Shown piece by piece: positions 43,701 through 55,451 of a stretch of DNA of 64,000 nt (positions within the stretch are counted from its first letter, which is position 1; each line of letters begins with the position of its first letter). The stretch spans positions 1,860,001 through 1,924,000 of the forward strand of contig CP099428.1 of assembly GCA_024114885.1 (NCBI GenBank), read 5' to 3'. Below the pieces are notes generated by a model that was given only the letters and a program-made list of their open reading frames with translations, had not been told where the DNA came from and did no database searches. The position numbers were made by a program, and so were the translations under genes. This DNA comes from Septoria linicola (taxonomy: Eukaryota > Ascomycota > Dothideomycetes > Mycosphaerellales > Mycosphaerellaceae).

Positions 43701-45018
43701 CCTCGTGTGCAATGACCCGACCTGCAGCAGTCACAGACATATCTGACACGGGCACTTTACGCAGGCTCGGTATGCCTTTCTCAACGCAGCTTTGGCATTG
43801 CCAATGCATATCTGTAGTCTCCGCGGTGGACTTCAAAGGTCGGCAGTGTTTGTGATATTGTCGAGAACAAGTCTGACAGGTTGACATAGCACCGCCAAGT
43901 CCCTTGCAGACTCGACACTTGGTAGCCTTCGATCGACTTGAGGCAGTCGTGCCGCTGACTACCGAAGAACTGTCGTCTGTAGGCTGCCGGGGACTTTGTC
44001 GAATGGGCGGTGCCGTCATCACTGGAGGCGCTGTAGCTGTAGGTATTGTTCCCACCTCAGCGATAGCACTGCGAATACCTTGAGGCACTCTGCTGGTCTG
44101 CTTGAATCCAGGCCGTGGCGATTCTTGTGGACTGAGACTCAACGGGCGCGGCGCGAAAGATTGCATCGTTGAACCACTTGGAACGTCATGATCAGGCGGG
44201 TGCGTACCATTATCCAGTTTTGCAGCTCTGCCCAGTATCGATATGCCCGGCGAGGACGAGCGTGAACGTTCTGCCGCGACAGCTGCGTTGAGACGTTGCA
44301 CATCGAAAATCTCCTTCTTATCATAAAAGACTCTCGGTATCAGCGAATACCGTTTGAACAGAAGAGCCTGTTTCGTTCGCAAGGCGCAATTTACCAGCCG
44401 TTGGCGACCCTCACTGGTGTCAAGAAACGTTATGTAGTAACCGAACGAGTCCATGAGCACAGCTTCGAAGTTGTACGATCTGTAGAAGCCCTTGAGATGC
44501 CTAATCGTCTTGGGGTCCTTTGGGAGATTCGCAGCAGGCAAGAAGATGTGAGGTTCTGTTCGCGTGGACGTAGCAGATATTGGATTTGACGGCTCAGTAG
44601 ATATCGCAAGAGGGAGCTCGGGTCCATGGGGTGATATGACCCGCTTCCCATCACGTAGGTTTGTGTCCATGGCTGTCGGCTTGGACCATGACAGATTCCT
44701 ATGAAGGCCTCCAGGCCGGTGTGGTGCATTGCCTGCAAAGCGCGATGGCGCAATGGGAATTTCGGGAGACGAATAACCATTTCTGAAGCCGCCAGTACCA
44801 CGAGGCGGAATTCCGGCAAAGGAATCGCTGCGAGGGGCGACATGATCTGGACTGCTTCGTGTCACCTCACGCTGGAAAGAGTGCCGCATAGCAGGTGATG
44901 AGTGCGAGCCATCAGATCTTCGATTCGTTGCAGTTTGAGGGGCATATCCAGAAGTGCGCGGCACATCTGGCTCATGCTTCTTCTTAGCCGGGAAAAGCTC
45001 CTCGCGGTTGTGACCCAC
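40792..45018 (-). CDS. Large PHD-finger protein with forkhead-like domain (5-prime end unresolved)
   Basis: A single open frame of about 1,408 residues. About residue 165 starts a conserved RRM-like or regulator segment (IRHLKGFYRSYNFEAVLMDS, then YYITFLDTSEGRQRL). A PHD finger lies at about 366-415 (CRVCKGLGGAMSTCQTC, YHKHC, WQCQSC). A second zinc-binding CxxC...CxxC unit is at about 756-782 (CSRCGKHKVPY, DCIACK). A winged-helix, forkhead-like domain is at about 969-1030 (RPKSTYLRLIAMAMCAAHDY, VVEWIDNNIPNY, WANGVQATMSMN). The last 150 residues are again conserved-looking (EEDETDLLNMIRADNLKRKL). The combination suggests a chromatin reader or regulator in the nucleus. The first codon of the frame is GTG and a TAA lies just upstream, so a short first exon is missing from this model. 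Confidence 0.8.
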   Translation of the reverse strand: MGHNREELFPAKKKHEPDVPRTSGYAPQTATNRRSDGSHSSPAMRHSFQREVTRSSPDHVAPRSDSFAGIPPRGTGGFRNGYSSPEIPIAPSRFAGNAPHRPGGLHRNLSWSKPTAMDTNLRDGKRVISPHGPELPLAISTEPSNPISATSTRTEPHIFLPAANLPKDPKTIRHLKGFYRSYNFEAVLMDSFGYYITFLDTSEGRQRLVNCALRTKQALLFKRYSLIPRVFYDKKEIFDVQRLNAAVAAERSRSSSPGISILGRAAKLDNGTHPPDHDVPSGSTMQSFAPRPLSLSPQESPRPGFKQTSRVPQGIRSAIAEVGTIPTATAPPVMTAPPIRQSPRQPTDDSSSVVSGTTASSRSKATKCRVCKGLGGAMSTCQTCSRQYHKHCRPLKSTAETTDMHWQCQSCVEKGIPSLRKVPVSDMSVTAAGRVIAHEGSVIQEKALIETATSVIIRSESAPHSTSNDIAREAAEVCTADARAETIRVPQTTSKRKSALMLGNSEIADETMNDSQRPTKIARTASVSTGSGSGTRSELGGNHTSTSQSTSLRMTDTPKLPASDSSANMASTAGPTSTADNLHLGRRSSGNSEQSMLSAAQDSVEQSFTATTETITVNATESKKFTFKRVKRQDMASSTALADLTRQEDCEDPVEQQVPSQHLSPRRTVTDSFNGPEHSHTKLPQNHLGMLNHQTCLAAIDSTTTNSLSIAFVDDSAQQQFSAPASEVASPADSVIQPAAPKPRGVAKARRSKLITMRCSRCGKHKVPYNPSGKADCIACKSKADGPALPREKATVQATTDCVASALNEDPSASTLQQSCTPQEGDREARPSPRDTKGIEPEAPRPPHHADIEHTVTTPLSALTGLEAREDGETLRGQGNADNHHVYQNPELAHSFLTQPDSAMDVPEEGDGSLSDIEQSPQAFGHDEPDDDSVDIHADLGVTSVMEKKREARKSQRVPAADQYDLGDSWQRPKSTYLRLIAMAMCAAHDYRATPRWVVEWIDNNIPNYQLGQGIWANGVQATMSMNASGKNGEIMITSQPLDPEDTRKGSKVIYELLPGMADQLEHWDTTLQRPRLPAPIETLSSEGPPARSGFKIKIGSKKPAPVGKLPVLKLRANSAAIVNTEQAAAATEDAVRPTVIQRQAEGDAEVVNYVSEAVPAHRPREMSSASEESSEEDQPLASMQRKHVRHEMAAPDLTSPAHWNGTAFAHQQPAIPSATLAISPSPARNNDPSMSIVSAADQQTDDDRFLEDDEETDLLNMIRADNLKRKLSSRSLFIDRPHFDPRNKLVQQAKVTEVVARRQKQIAERDELRRQKKPYSKRAGYSVPGLPRDWGRCAALPSHPAVIVKDTSRSAPRVATDGLPLEEFDILEEFLGVPDDLVPAIMNRELVYRHIGGKSRTVYRAGI

Positions 45019-45699
45019 CTTTAAGAAGCATTAGTCCTAGACGCATCACTAGATTGAGCTGCTTGTAAGGGTTGAGGAAATGCTCAGGTCTTTTCAGTTA
45101 TTTACGAGTCGTCAATACTGAGACTCCGAGGTTGAGGACAAAAGCCAGAACCATACTGAGGCCCTCTTCAGACCTTTTACCAGGGTTGTCATCTTTGCAT
45201 TGTAGTGAAAGAAATTTCTTGCTTACCGCACGTGGCAAGTCGCCTTGGTTGCGTCGCTCCTGGAGACGCTCCAATGCTGTAGACATGGAGCATTTGGTGG
45301 CTCTATCTTGCCGCTTATTGCAAAGGAAGCAGAACGCGGGCTAGCTCGACACAAGCCGGTTGTGATTGCTGCATCACGTTCGGTACTTGCTTGATATCAG
45401 GAAGCAGGAGTTGTCATTGGATCGCGACGAGTGAGCTCGATCAAGGGTGTGGCGCTCGTCCGCCTGAGAGATTTGGTCAGGTCATGTTCAGCATGTTGAG
45501 ATGTAAGATGCATGCAGTCGCGACTTGTTGTAGATTTAGGCAGAGCCTAGGTAACGTAGCGCGTCGAGTTCTTGGCACGACAGTTGACAGATGTTGGGCT
45601 TGTCGAGGGGCCAGGGCGGATCGTCTGTTTCACTTGACGCCGCACTTTTGAACTACGTCCAGCGAGTCGTGCAGTGCAGTGTCTGCTTGCTGTGAGGTG
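45019..45699. other. Divergent intergenic region between the PHD gene and SCY1/CEX1
   Basis: About 680 bp containing both promoters and, probably, the missing first exon of the PHD-finger gene. No gene of its own is supported. Confidence 0.45.
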
Positions 45700-48174
45700 A
45701 TGAACTTCCTCAAATCGGCAGTGGCGTCGATCGCCCAAGGACCAGCATTTCCCTACACATTCGGCGATCGCGTGGACATTGATCAGTCCATCTGGACGCT
45801 GCAGAACGGCACGAAACGAGTGGGCGCGGTCCAAGACTCCTACAGAGAGATTTGGCAACTGACTGACTGCGGACAGGAAGACGGCTCCAAGTGCAGCATC
45901 TTCACCTTCGACATCAACGCGAACCGATCTCGACTCGCCCTTGCTCGAAATGCGCTGCGGAAGTTCAAGACGATCCGACATCCGGGCGTAGTCAAAGTGC
46001 TGGATACAGTTGAGGTGGGTGAAATGCAAAGAAGCAGTAGGAAACATGGGCTTACCGGACAACAAGGTAGACAGACTCAGTAATCTACATTGCCACTGAG
46101 CGCATCACGCCGCTGAACTGGTCGACGAGACGGAAAGCTCTCAGCGAAGAGAGCATCAAATGGGGACTACACAATGTGGCCAAGACGCTGAAGTTCGTCA
46201 ACGATGAGGCAGTCTCGGTGCATGGCAATGTCCGCGCCAGCTCCATCTTCACCAGCGAAAGCGGGGAGTGGAAGCTGGCTGGCCTGGAACTGCTCAGCTC
46301 GATGAAGGAAGACGACGCCGTAATATTCACACAGGGCAGCCTTGCTCCCGATATTGGACGCTATTCGCCACCAGAGATTGTCAAGCATGGCTGGGAAACA
46401 GTGCGAACCAATCCGACTCATGCCGTGGACTCCTACAACTATGGTATCTTAGTGACGGAAGTGTTCAGTGGCGGCTTCTCGGGCACGGATCAGATTGGCT
46501 CGATCAAGAACATTCCGACCAACATGCAAAACAGCTACAAAAGATTGACGCATGCGGCGCCAAAAATGCGGCTCAGCATTGCACATTTCTTGGACCAGGG
46601 CACGAGGCATGGCGGTTTCTTCGATACGCCGCTGATACAGCTTACTGATGGAATAGACAACATGGGCTTGAAGAGTGATCACGAGAAGGACGTGCTGTTC
46701 AGGTAAGTCATGCGAAATTGCGACAATGACCCATGTGCTAACATGCTGCAGCGAACTAGAACAGCTTGTGGATTCTAACGAATTTCCCGAGGACTTCTTC
46801 ATGGTCAAGGTATTGCCAGAACTGCTCAAGTCGGTTGAGTTCGGCGGTGGTGGCCCGCGTCCATTCTCCCTGGCTATGCGCATAGCGCCGAAGCTAGCAG
46901 AGGACGAATACAATGCCAAAATCACGCCAATAATCATTCGACTGTTCGCAAGCTCCGACCGAGCGCTGCGTGTCTGCCTGCTAGACAATTTACCACACAT
47001 GATTGATCACCTCAGCCAGAAGATCGTCAGCGACAAGATATTCCCTCAAATGGTCACTGGCTTCGGCGATCTGGCACCAGTAGTCCGAGAGCAGACTGTC
47101 AAGGCAGTTCTTGTGGTAGTGCCAAAGCTGACAGATCGGATTGTGAATGGAGAGCTGTTAAGACATTTAGCAAAAACCGCCAACGATGAGCAGCCTGGAA
47201 TTAGAACAAACACCACCATCTGTCTTGGAAAAATTGCCAGGAATCTAGGCGTTGGCTCTCGAGCAAAAGTTCTCACAGCAGCATTTTCGCGAGCTCTTCG
47301 AGATCCGTTCGTGCATGGTAGGAATGCCGCGCTCATGGCTTTGGCTGCCACAGCCGACATCTTCAGCGAGGAGGACTGCGCGACCAAGATGCTACCAGCC
47401 ATCTGCCCGGCACTGGTCGACAAGGAGAAGATGATCCGTGACCAAGCCAACAAGACTCTCCAAATCTATCTTGAGCGTGTGAAGAAGCACCAGAGTACGA
47501 TGCCGGATACTGTGCTGCCCCCTCCTGAGACGACATCTGCAGGTACAACGAGGATGAGCACGCCGCAGCCTGGGCAGCAAGCTGGTAGTGGTTGGGCAGG
47601 ATGGGCGATCTCGTCGTTCACCAACAAGCTGGGCACGGCCGCTGGTGAGATTCAACCTAACGGTACTGGCGCAAAGCCTACCGCAGCAGAAGTGGCCGCC
47701 GCACCAGTCAACGGCAGTGCACGTCCAGCATACACTGCCACGGCATCAGCACCTGTTGTCCCGAAGGTTTCTTCTGGACTGCGAACAGCATCGGTGCCCC
47801 CGCCCGCTGAAGAGGAAGACTTTGACGCCTCTGGCTGGGGCGAAATGAACGAAGATGAGCCCGCAATAGGAGAAGATCCTTGGGCTGAACGTCCTGCATC
47901 CAAATCCAGCGCATCGTACGACGATGGTGGCGAGCCGGACTTCGAAGGCTGGCTCAATGCCCAAGCGCAAGCAAAGAAACCCAACAAAGCACCACTACCC
48001 AAAGGTCTCGCGAAGAAGTCGGCGCCAGTCGCCAGATCAGCACCACTCAGCAAGACAACTACACCTGCGACTTCAAGGCCTTCGACAGCTACTGCTAAGC
48101 CTGTCGTAGCGAAGCCGAAAGCAAAGCCAGTGGTGCAGGAAGACAACGATGACTGGGGCGATGCGTGGGAGTAA
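45700..48174 (+). CDS. Scy1/Cex1 family pseudokinase with HEAT repeats
   Basis: Three exons: 45700-46014, 46071-46702 and 46752-48174. Introns are 56 and 49 nt, phases agree, and the product is 789 residues. The N-terminus MNFLKSAVASIAQGPAFPY and the first 300 residues are the family's kinase-like domain. It is a pseudokinase: the usual strand-3 Lys is absent (CSIFTFDI), HRD is replaced by VHGNV, and DFG by LAGL. From about 320 to 540 there are HEAT repeats (PIIIRLFASSDRALRVCLLD, then NTTICLGKIARNLGVGSRAK). The tail is low-complexity and ends with acidic Trp motifs (EDNDDWGDAWE). Members are yeast Cex1, which takes part in nuclear tRNA export, and animal SCYL1, which takes part in COPI-linked Golgi trafficking. 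Which role dominates here cannot be told from sequence. Confidence 0.92.
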
Positions 48175-51100
48175 GAAAAGGTGACGTTGGAACTTGTAGA
48201 CAGATACCCTTGCGAGCGTTCTAGCGTCGTTGACGAGACCACAGAATGAGATGCCAATTCTTTGACTACGGCTTGTCCTACCTTCTCGCCCGAGCGTGCG
48301 AGCGTTCCAACTCGAAGAAGAAGTATTCGTGACTACAGTGGTCAAGACAAGAAGCCCTTCCCGACTCGCACAGATCAGAAGGAGAGCGACAGACCACATA
48401 CGGCATGTGGAGACGACCAAAAGTGAAGGAGGGCGACAGGTCACCTCCTCCATGCGGTATGCTTTGGTTCCGTCTTCTGCTTTGGGCAATTGGTATTGAG
48501 TTTCCATATCCCGGTCCTCTCACCTGCAGTCTGCCCAAAGTCTCTCGTGCCGTCTCGCCATGTCGCGGCTTGGCGAAGTTTATGGATCACTCACCTTCCA
48601 TTCCTCTGCTGGCCTCGTCTCATGTGCCATCTTGTGATTCAACGGCTTGGTGCTGTCAACGAAGCGCAAGGTTCCTCACCATCTCGAACTTTCATGATGT
48701 ATATCATGTCAGGCTGTAGTAGGACCGAAGATGTGGACAACATGCAAGTGGACACCCGTGTTGTGTCTACTCACCGCTACGACTACTGCACTTCAATGAT
48801 GCATCATGGCCATCGTTCTCGCTATGTGCTCCGATGATGGTGGAAGCTTGGATGGTAGTGGAGTAGCGGCAGCAGCAGGACTGGCACTCGTGACGAGTCC
48901 CGCATCTTGACGAGCGATGACTATCGTCGCTCCACCACAGTCTCCGTACGAGTAGTGACCCAGAGTCCTGGATTCAACCAGTTGTGCTCCGCTTTACAAG
49001 ATAAAAGTCAGTAGATCATCAGATCGGCCTAGGATACAGCATCGACCTTCCTTATTCGTCTTCGTCTTGGTCATGTTGTGCCATTGTGTTGGGTAATGCC
49101 ATGGAGAGATATCAGCCAACGTTGCGGGTACTACTGTCCACTTTCTGCTCGGTGTAATTGCTTGGAAGTTTTTTCAATTCTCGTGAATGTCACTCGGGCC
49201 GAAGGCCACCGATCGAGATGGTTACTCGAATCAGTTTTGCTTCGCGATTTTGGGTGCTGGACGTGGCTGCCAAGCAGGATCTCGGAAGATATGCCTCGAC
49301 TCTGTCGGTCTGGGAGGTTTGAGTGTCGTCCGCACTCCATTAGCCGGACGAGTCCATCATGTTGTTCCGAAGTGATGACTCGAGCGGATGTTCTTGTTTA
49401 CGTTCCTGATATTGCTAGCGCGAACCGGTGTTCAACATAGCGTTGGCGCCGTCCAGCGTTGTGCAATTGCCGAACTCCATACGCAATTCACACGGACTGT
49501 TGCTGTTTGCTGCAGTTTCGCAGCGCGATCTTTTGCTCTCACTGCCGGATTTGACCGATATTCTCGCCGAAGCGGAATGGCAAATCTCGTCAGTCGTGGG
49601 CCTCTGCGGACCCCAACAGTGCAACATGCAAGGCACTATTTGTGCAGCAATGGTCAACAAGTGAGTTTCCGATTGTGTGAAGCGAATGCGAAGCGGACGC
49701 GTTTGGTGGGCAAGCAAGGTGAGGTCGGAAAAGATGATCCATCCTGTCTGCTGCGAGCCCGGAGAATCTAGATCTTCTCGTGCGGCTCGCCTGCCAGGAC
49801 CGGGTGTGACGCAAAAGCGCATGCCTGTCGGTCTACTGTACGAGTCACCTAGAATAACGAGATAGAGCGGTTTTCTTTGTCCGAAGGAAGACAAGCAAAT
49901 CTCTTGTCCCGGCTGCAAAGCTCACAGCAGGATCTTGTTTCTCAAGATGGTGAAGAAAATGCTGCTAGTCAATTACGGAAGGCTTCTGGAAGCGACGTAG
50001 AAAACGCGGTTCCACACCAATGTCTCGCAGTCGCCTGGCACACCTTGCTGCACACAGCCCTTAGGCTGAAGCCGCTTCCTTTGCTGAGCGCATTTTGACG
50101 CGGCACGACAGGCCACATCATCGTTTGGTAATGCTAAAGACGAGCCATGCTCGACTGCTTGATCGAACATGTCTTCACCGCATCGCGAAGGGGCATTCTT
50201 TGTTGCTCAGCGTGTGCTGCGATAACATCCACGTTGCATTCCACCACTTCAGCGGTCCAGTGGTACCGCGCTGGGTAGTCCCGTGTGATCCTCTCCAGAT
50301 ACGTATGTCAAGCTCGAGCTTGCTGCTTCCTTGCATGCCGCTATCCATGCAGGCTGGTGGCTGTGTGAGCCTTGCCCCTGCTGGCGCTCACACGCACTAC
50401 ATGTACTGCTGGCTTGCTTGCGAGCTTGCGTGATGACAGAGAGAGTGATGCGGCTCTTTGACCTGATGTCCACACATCGCCGATCGGCTGCGGTTGCTCA
50501 CATGTTCCAACGCCGCATCGGCATGCCGACAAAGGCCTGTCGCTCAACGCCGAGAGACAATGCGGACCTGGAGTCCGCTCTCATCATCTGCAGGACAAAC
50601 GTGTCAGAGCGCAGGCAATGTGGAATGGAAGCCTTGGATGAGCAACTCAACTGCGATTAGGTGATGGCCAATGAGACGGCAGCAGGTGGAGTGCATGATG
50701 GCCCATGATCCTAGGGTGCGTGCGTTCTAGCGCCATTCGCCGAGGGAATGTGCCCGCAGGCCGCCGGGTTGTGATTCGTTACGAAGCATTTTCGAAGTGC
50801 GCAGAAGTTCTAGGGGCATGCAGAGTGAGACACTTGTGACCACTGCTTCTTTTTGCATCCGCCATTCGGCCTTCGTTTGGCCTTGCTCGTGTTGTGTGTG
50901 TTCTTTCCTGCAGCGTGTGTCGTTGCAGCAGTCCCAGCGCAGCAACAGGCCAGCGTAATATGGCAGCCATCTGATCCTTGCCCAATCCTCTGCGCCATCA
51001 TCGAGCCCCTTTCTCCTCTCACACCACGACGGGTACAGGGCTGGCAGCACAGACAGACCAGTCCAGCAGCTCGTCAGCAGGGCCATCGGACGCCACTAGT

Positions 51101-51796
51101 TAAGGCTTCGCGAGATAGTCCCGCAGCCTATCCAAACGAAGCACTCGCCGTCTTGCATTCCTACCCAAACACTCCGACCGCATACCTTTGGTGAGCACAA
51201 TCTCATCAGTAGTGCACGCACGCTCTCACGCATACGGGACGGGATTTTGACGACACACGCACCCCGCCGCCGCCGACAACAACAACAACAACAACAACAA
51301 CAACGACGACGACGACGACGACGACGACATTGTTGACCTTTCTCTCTCATCGGCATTTCCACCACAGCCAGGACTCCTCTCCGGACGACGACGACGACGA
51401 CGATCACGACCTCCACCCCACCCGGCTATCTGCGAGCCGGTGTCGCAGTGAGAGCGACTACTGCCAGAGACGAGCTGTTTGGCGTGTGTGAACGTGCTGA
51501 ACGGTGTCTTTGCCGACGTGCAGCGGGCACTACTGGCTACACGCTGCTACTGCTTGAAACCGACTGTGCGACGTCGTCTCCCGTCGACAGGACGCTCATC
51601 TCATCGAGCAAGTGAGCAGTTGCACATCGTGAGGGACGGTGTGCTCTTTTTGACGTCCAGTTGGGAAAGGAAAGACGAGTGGACTGGCACGCAGCACGTT
51701 TCCGTGAGACGAACGTCGTCTCACCAATCCAAACTGGCGTCGATACATGCGCCGTTGAGGCAGGCTTGTCTGACATTTGGGAGAACGGGAAAGAGT
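48175..51796. other. Long intergenic stretch upstream of the RGS gene
   Basis: About 3.6 kb with many short frames on both strands but none with recognisable domains or consistent splice joins. The last 600 bp probably contain the RGS promoter and a long leader with triplet repeats at 51276-51330 and about 51383-51402. Confidence 0.5.
51276..51330. repeat. Compound triplet microsatellite (CAA)n-(CGA)n
   Basis: About nine CAA units run straight into about nine CGA units. A shorter CGA tract follows at about 51383-51402. It lies 470 bp upstream of the RGS ATG, probably in promoter or leader, and is likely to vary in length between strains. Confidence 0.9.
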
Positions 51797-52999
51797 ATGC
51801 TTGGGCGCACAGGCAGGAGTTCCTCTTCACACTACACCTCATCGTCGTCCACCACCTCTTCCACCTCCACCACCAGCAGCAAATACTCCACCGCATCATC
51901 AGTCACCACTGTGGACGGCGACGACCACCAGGACATCATGTCCGCTGGCGATCCAGACGCTCCTTCCCGGCCACTGTCTGTCACGATACCAGGAATGGGC
52001 GCTCATGGTCCCTACTGCCCTCGCAGACCCAATCTGCGCGAGATCCTCGCCAACACATCACCGCCGCCATGGACGTTGGCAGCATTCATGGCGTATCTAT
52101 CTAACAACCACTGCCTGGAAACGCTGGAGTTTACCATGGATGCCGGACGCTACAAGAAACACTACGCAAAGATGATGTCGAGAGCACAGAGTGACGGCGT
52201 GCCGCCAGCAAAAGACCGCGAATATGTGCAGGCACTATGGCAGCGTCTGGTCGAAGCCTACATTCAGCCCAATGGCTCACGCGAGGTGAATCTTCCTTCG
52301 GATGTCCGGGATCCAATTATCAATCTCAAAGCCAAAGATATGCCACCTTCACCAGAAACACTCGACCCGGCCGTCACTAAAATCTACGAGCTGATGGAGG
52401 AGTCGGTGCTGGTACCGTTTCTGAACAGCGTGTACCCCCAATCCGCCCACACTGCTGTCAATTCGTGCCCCTACAACACATCCGATGAAAGCATGTCCAT
52501 GTTGTCCAGAACATACGAGGATCGATCCATGTACCCCCGGCGGTCAAGACAAGGGCATCGAAACTCACCGCCGCCCCAGACATATCCCCAGTCTGCAGTC
52601 GAACCACATGCACACTCTTACTCCTCACCTGGCACGCGATCCCGGCAATCTGCGCCTCTCCCGCTGACTTCGCCACACAAGTCGCGCTTCTCCATGAAGC
52701 TTCTGCCGACCACGTCGCAGCCATCGACAAGCATGTCGGGGTCGACCATGACAGAGTCAGGATCGGATGCTACCCTGTCCGGATCCGGCAACGCTAGTGG
52801 GACTGCCATGACAGACGATAGCGGAAGCACTAGCAGCCCTACGAACGAAAGTCCCATGACGCCGCCTATGAGTCCGCCCATGAGCGATGCCCAAAGTCCT
52901 AAGCGCGATTCGGGTATGTGGAAGAAGCTCGGCCGTCTGAGCGGAATGAAAGTCGGCAAGAAGAAGAGTCATGGTGGGCTCAGCACTCAAGAGGAATGA
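51797..52999 (+). CDS. Regulator of G-protein signalling (RGS) protein
   Basis: The first in-frame ATG, at 51797, gives 400 residues. After a Ser/Thr-rich start comes an RGS domain from about residue 75: NLREILANTSPPPWTLAAFM, YLSNNHCLETLEFTMDAGRY, LWQRLVEAYIQPNGSREVNL, then IYELMEESVLVPFLNSVY. RGS proteins accelerate GTP hydrolysis on G-alpha subunits and so damp pheromone or nutrient signalling at the plasma membrane. The C-terminal half is disordered and Ser/Pro-rich, ending in a basic segment (WKKLGRLSGMKVGKKKSHGG) that may bind membranes. No DEP or membrane segment is seen, so it is not of the Sst2/FlbA or Rax1 layout. The frame is open upstream to 51479 but without ATG. Confidence 0.88.
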   Translation: MLGRTGRSSSSHYTSSSSTTSSTSTTSSKYSTASSVTTVDGDDHQDIMSAGDPDAPSRPLSVTIPGMGAHGPYCPRRPNLREILANTSPPPWTLAAFMAYLSNNHCLETLEFTMDAGRYKKHYAKMMSRAQSDGVPPAKDREYVQALWQRLVEAYIQPNGSREVNLPSDVRDPIINLKAKDMPPSPETLDPAVTKIYELMEESVLVPFLNSVYPQSAHTAVNSCPYNTSDESMSMLSRTYEDRSMYPRRSRQGHRNSPPPQTYPQSAVEPHAHSYSSPGTRSRQSAPLPLTSPHKSRFSMKLLPTTSQPSTSMSGSTMTESGSDATLSGSGNASGTAMTDDSGSTSSPTNESPMTPPMSPPMSDAQSPKRDSGMWKKLGRLSGMKVGKKKSHGGLSTQEE

Positions 53000-55451
53000 C
53001 AGTGTTCTCTCGAGTGACCATGAAAGAATGCTTTACATGTCGGATGCATTTCGCGCGGCCACGATTACAGCTTCACGAGTCTTAGCGTTCGCATTCACGA
53101 AAGCAATTCTTTCGCGACATCGCACTCCTCCACATACAGGGCATCATTCGGCGTTCTGGATGGCGGCACGGCAGCGATTAGCTTGCAGATGCTGCTTCAC
53201 GAGTCTATCTGAAGATCTAGCGTTCACGTTTTCTGATGAGTCAGGGTCTGTTGGACCCGATGCGCAAATTTAGAGAGTTTGATGGCGTTCTTTTTCTCTT
53301 ACTGGTTTGGTACGGCAAAGCACACACCTGGACGCGAGGATGGCTGCTTGAGCCACTTGACGAGAATGAATGAGCAAGGATATTTGATGACGAACGCAGC
53401 ATTCTACTGAACTAGTGTGTACATATACTCGCATCACGGACGTGATTGTCCGGAGGATTGGGTACGTATCAGCGTACGGATAGAGTCCTCGGCAACTAGT
53501 AGTCTGAAGGTCGCGAAAATGACATGAGAGAATGAAACTCAGCAATTATTGACAACGTCAAACCTCTCCGAACCGATGAGAATCGTTCATTACTCATCAA
53601 CAGAAGGCCTAGATCATGTTGCCACCGACTGACACGACATCGACGTGTCAGCAAAAGATACAAGATCTAGCCCGAAGAAGGACCCAAAAGCTACTTATGC
53701 ATCCCTCCAACTGGGTCAAAGCCATGCTTGCGAAGACAGGGCGATCGCTCTTCCGTTCGTCTGCGCTGTAGCCGCATACGACTCAGGAGTCGCTGCCGCC
53801 TCAACATCCGCACACTGCCAGCGCCTTTCGACCTGAGCTCGATGCCGATGTTGAGGCTCCCAACTCCGACCCGCGAAGTCGGGTGCTCACTCAGCGCAAT
53901 GGTCCAACAGACGATGTGCTTACAGATGATTCTCCGAGCCTCAAGTCCGCGAATATGTCGTGCATGTTGACTAAAGTACGCTGCAGGGCAGTGGTCTCGC
54001 GACTGTCAGCCTCGTGGATCAGCCTCGCGTTCGACTCTTCGTTCTGTTCGGATGGACACAGCGAACGCAGATCTTTGATTGTGCCACGCACGGAAAATAC
54101 GGTATGGCGGGAAGTGTGGCGTGCTACCCGCCTACTTCTACAAGGACACGCAACATGGGACGTGTTACATAGAAGCATGGCTGTTACGAACGCGGACGAA
54201 CACGGACGAACTCCGCGCAAGGCACAAAGGTAAGCCTCAAGCTTGCGGCCGTAAGACCCAGCCATATCATGTGGCAAATGTAACAAAAACGACTGCCGTG
54301 AATAACGAACATCATGCCATTTGGCATACGCGATCTCTCAGTGAGCCTCCTTGGCTTGGCACACAAGTCTTCTTACCAATATGACACTCGAAGGCCAGTT
54401 ATACTTACTCGACCTGGAGCCAGCCGAAGGTCTTGCACGACTCTAGTTAGGCAAAGCCAAGATGTCGAAGCAGCGCTCAACCTGGAGTCACCAGGTTGCG
54501 ATCGACGATCTCGTGAGTCGTGAACTCTACTACAGAGTTGCGACGGATGAAGTGCGGTCGAGAGCGAAGTATATAGGCTCGAGGCTTCCGCAAATCCAAA
54601 GCAGGTCCTGAAGCAGGCCAGACGAGGCCATCTGCAGCGTGGTGAAGGATGTTGCCTGCCTTGTTCTTTGACTTGTGGCGTGCGTGGATCCGGAGACGAG
54701 GCAGCAGGATATATCAGGTTGCCTGGCCCATGGGCAATAGTCCAGGGATAAGATTTGTACACTGTACTTGCAGGCTCACACTCCATGTATGTATCTGCAG
54801 ATGCCCTACTTTGACTATAGCAGCGGCTTGTCTCCTCGAGGAACCAACCGCATCGGCGGGTTTCAAGAAAGTCAGATCAGCGTCAGGGTCCTGCCTTTCC
54901 CCATCATGTCGTGCCTACAACGTTCCTCTCGCCATGCTCCATGTTGAAGTCTATTGCGCAAATTTCGTACCCAAGAGCACTTTTTTGTACTGCCAGCAGG
55001 TCGAGATGTACATGTACATTTCCAAATATTTGGGCGACTCCGGTGATGGAATGAGCTGAAGTCATATTTGACCCCCATGCGCGCTGATTGAACAGAGATC
55101 TGTTTCCTCCACATACATCCCACCTTGACGATCTGCGAATCCTTACGATGAAGGAGTGAAGTCGATGGGCAGGCGGCATCGAAGCCTGGGACGGCTTTTG
55201 TAGAACGTGCTTCCAATTCGTTCGGGAGCACTCGTTTGGGCACTCGACATGCTCATACCACGAAAAAGCAGGAGGGAGAATGTCGCGATGCATCTGCCTC
55301 TATACACTGGCCGCACATCGATGCAAGGAAGTCGGCTGAACGACGCCCATCCAAGCACAAACACATGCACATCCTGGACACTGCAGCACCAGCTGCTTGA
55401 TAACAACCCCATTGCCCTGCTGAGTCTGCTATTTGACGGCAACGAACCATT
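53000..55451. other. Intergenic stretch without a supported gene
   Basis: About 2.45 kb of ordinary composition with only short frames on both strands. Nothing recognisable was found. Confidence 0.5.

Noticed and set aside
51096..51416. Minus-strand frame with Arg and Cys runs
   Set aside because: It is the translation of the CGA/CAA triplet repeats, not a protein.
51479..51796. N-terminal extension of the RGS protein
   Set aside because: The frame is open but has no ATG and no family similarity; the first ATG at 51797 is preferred.
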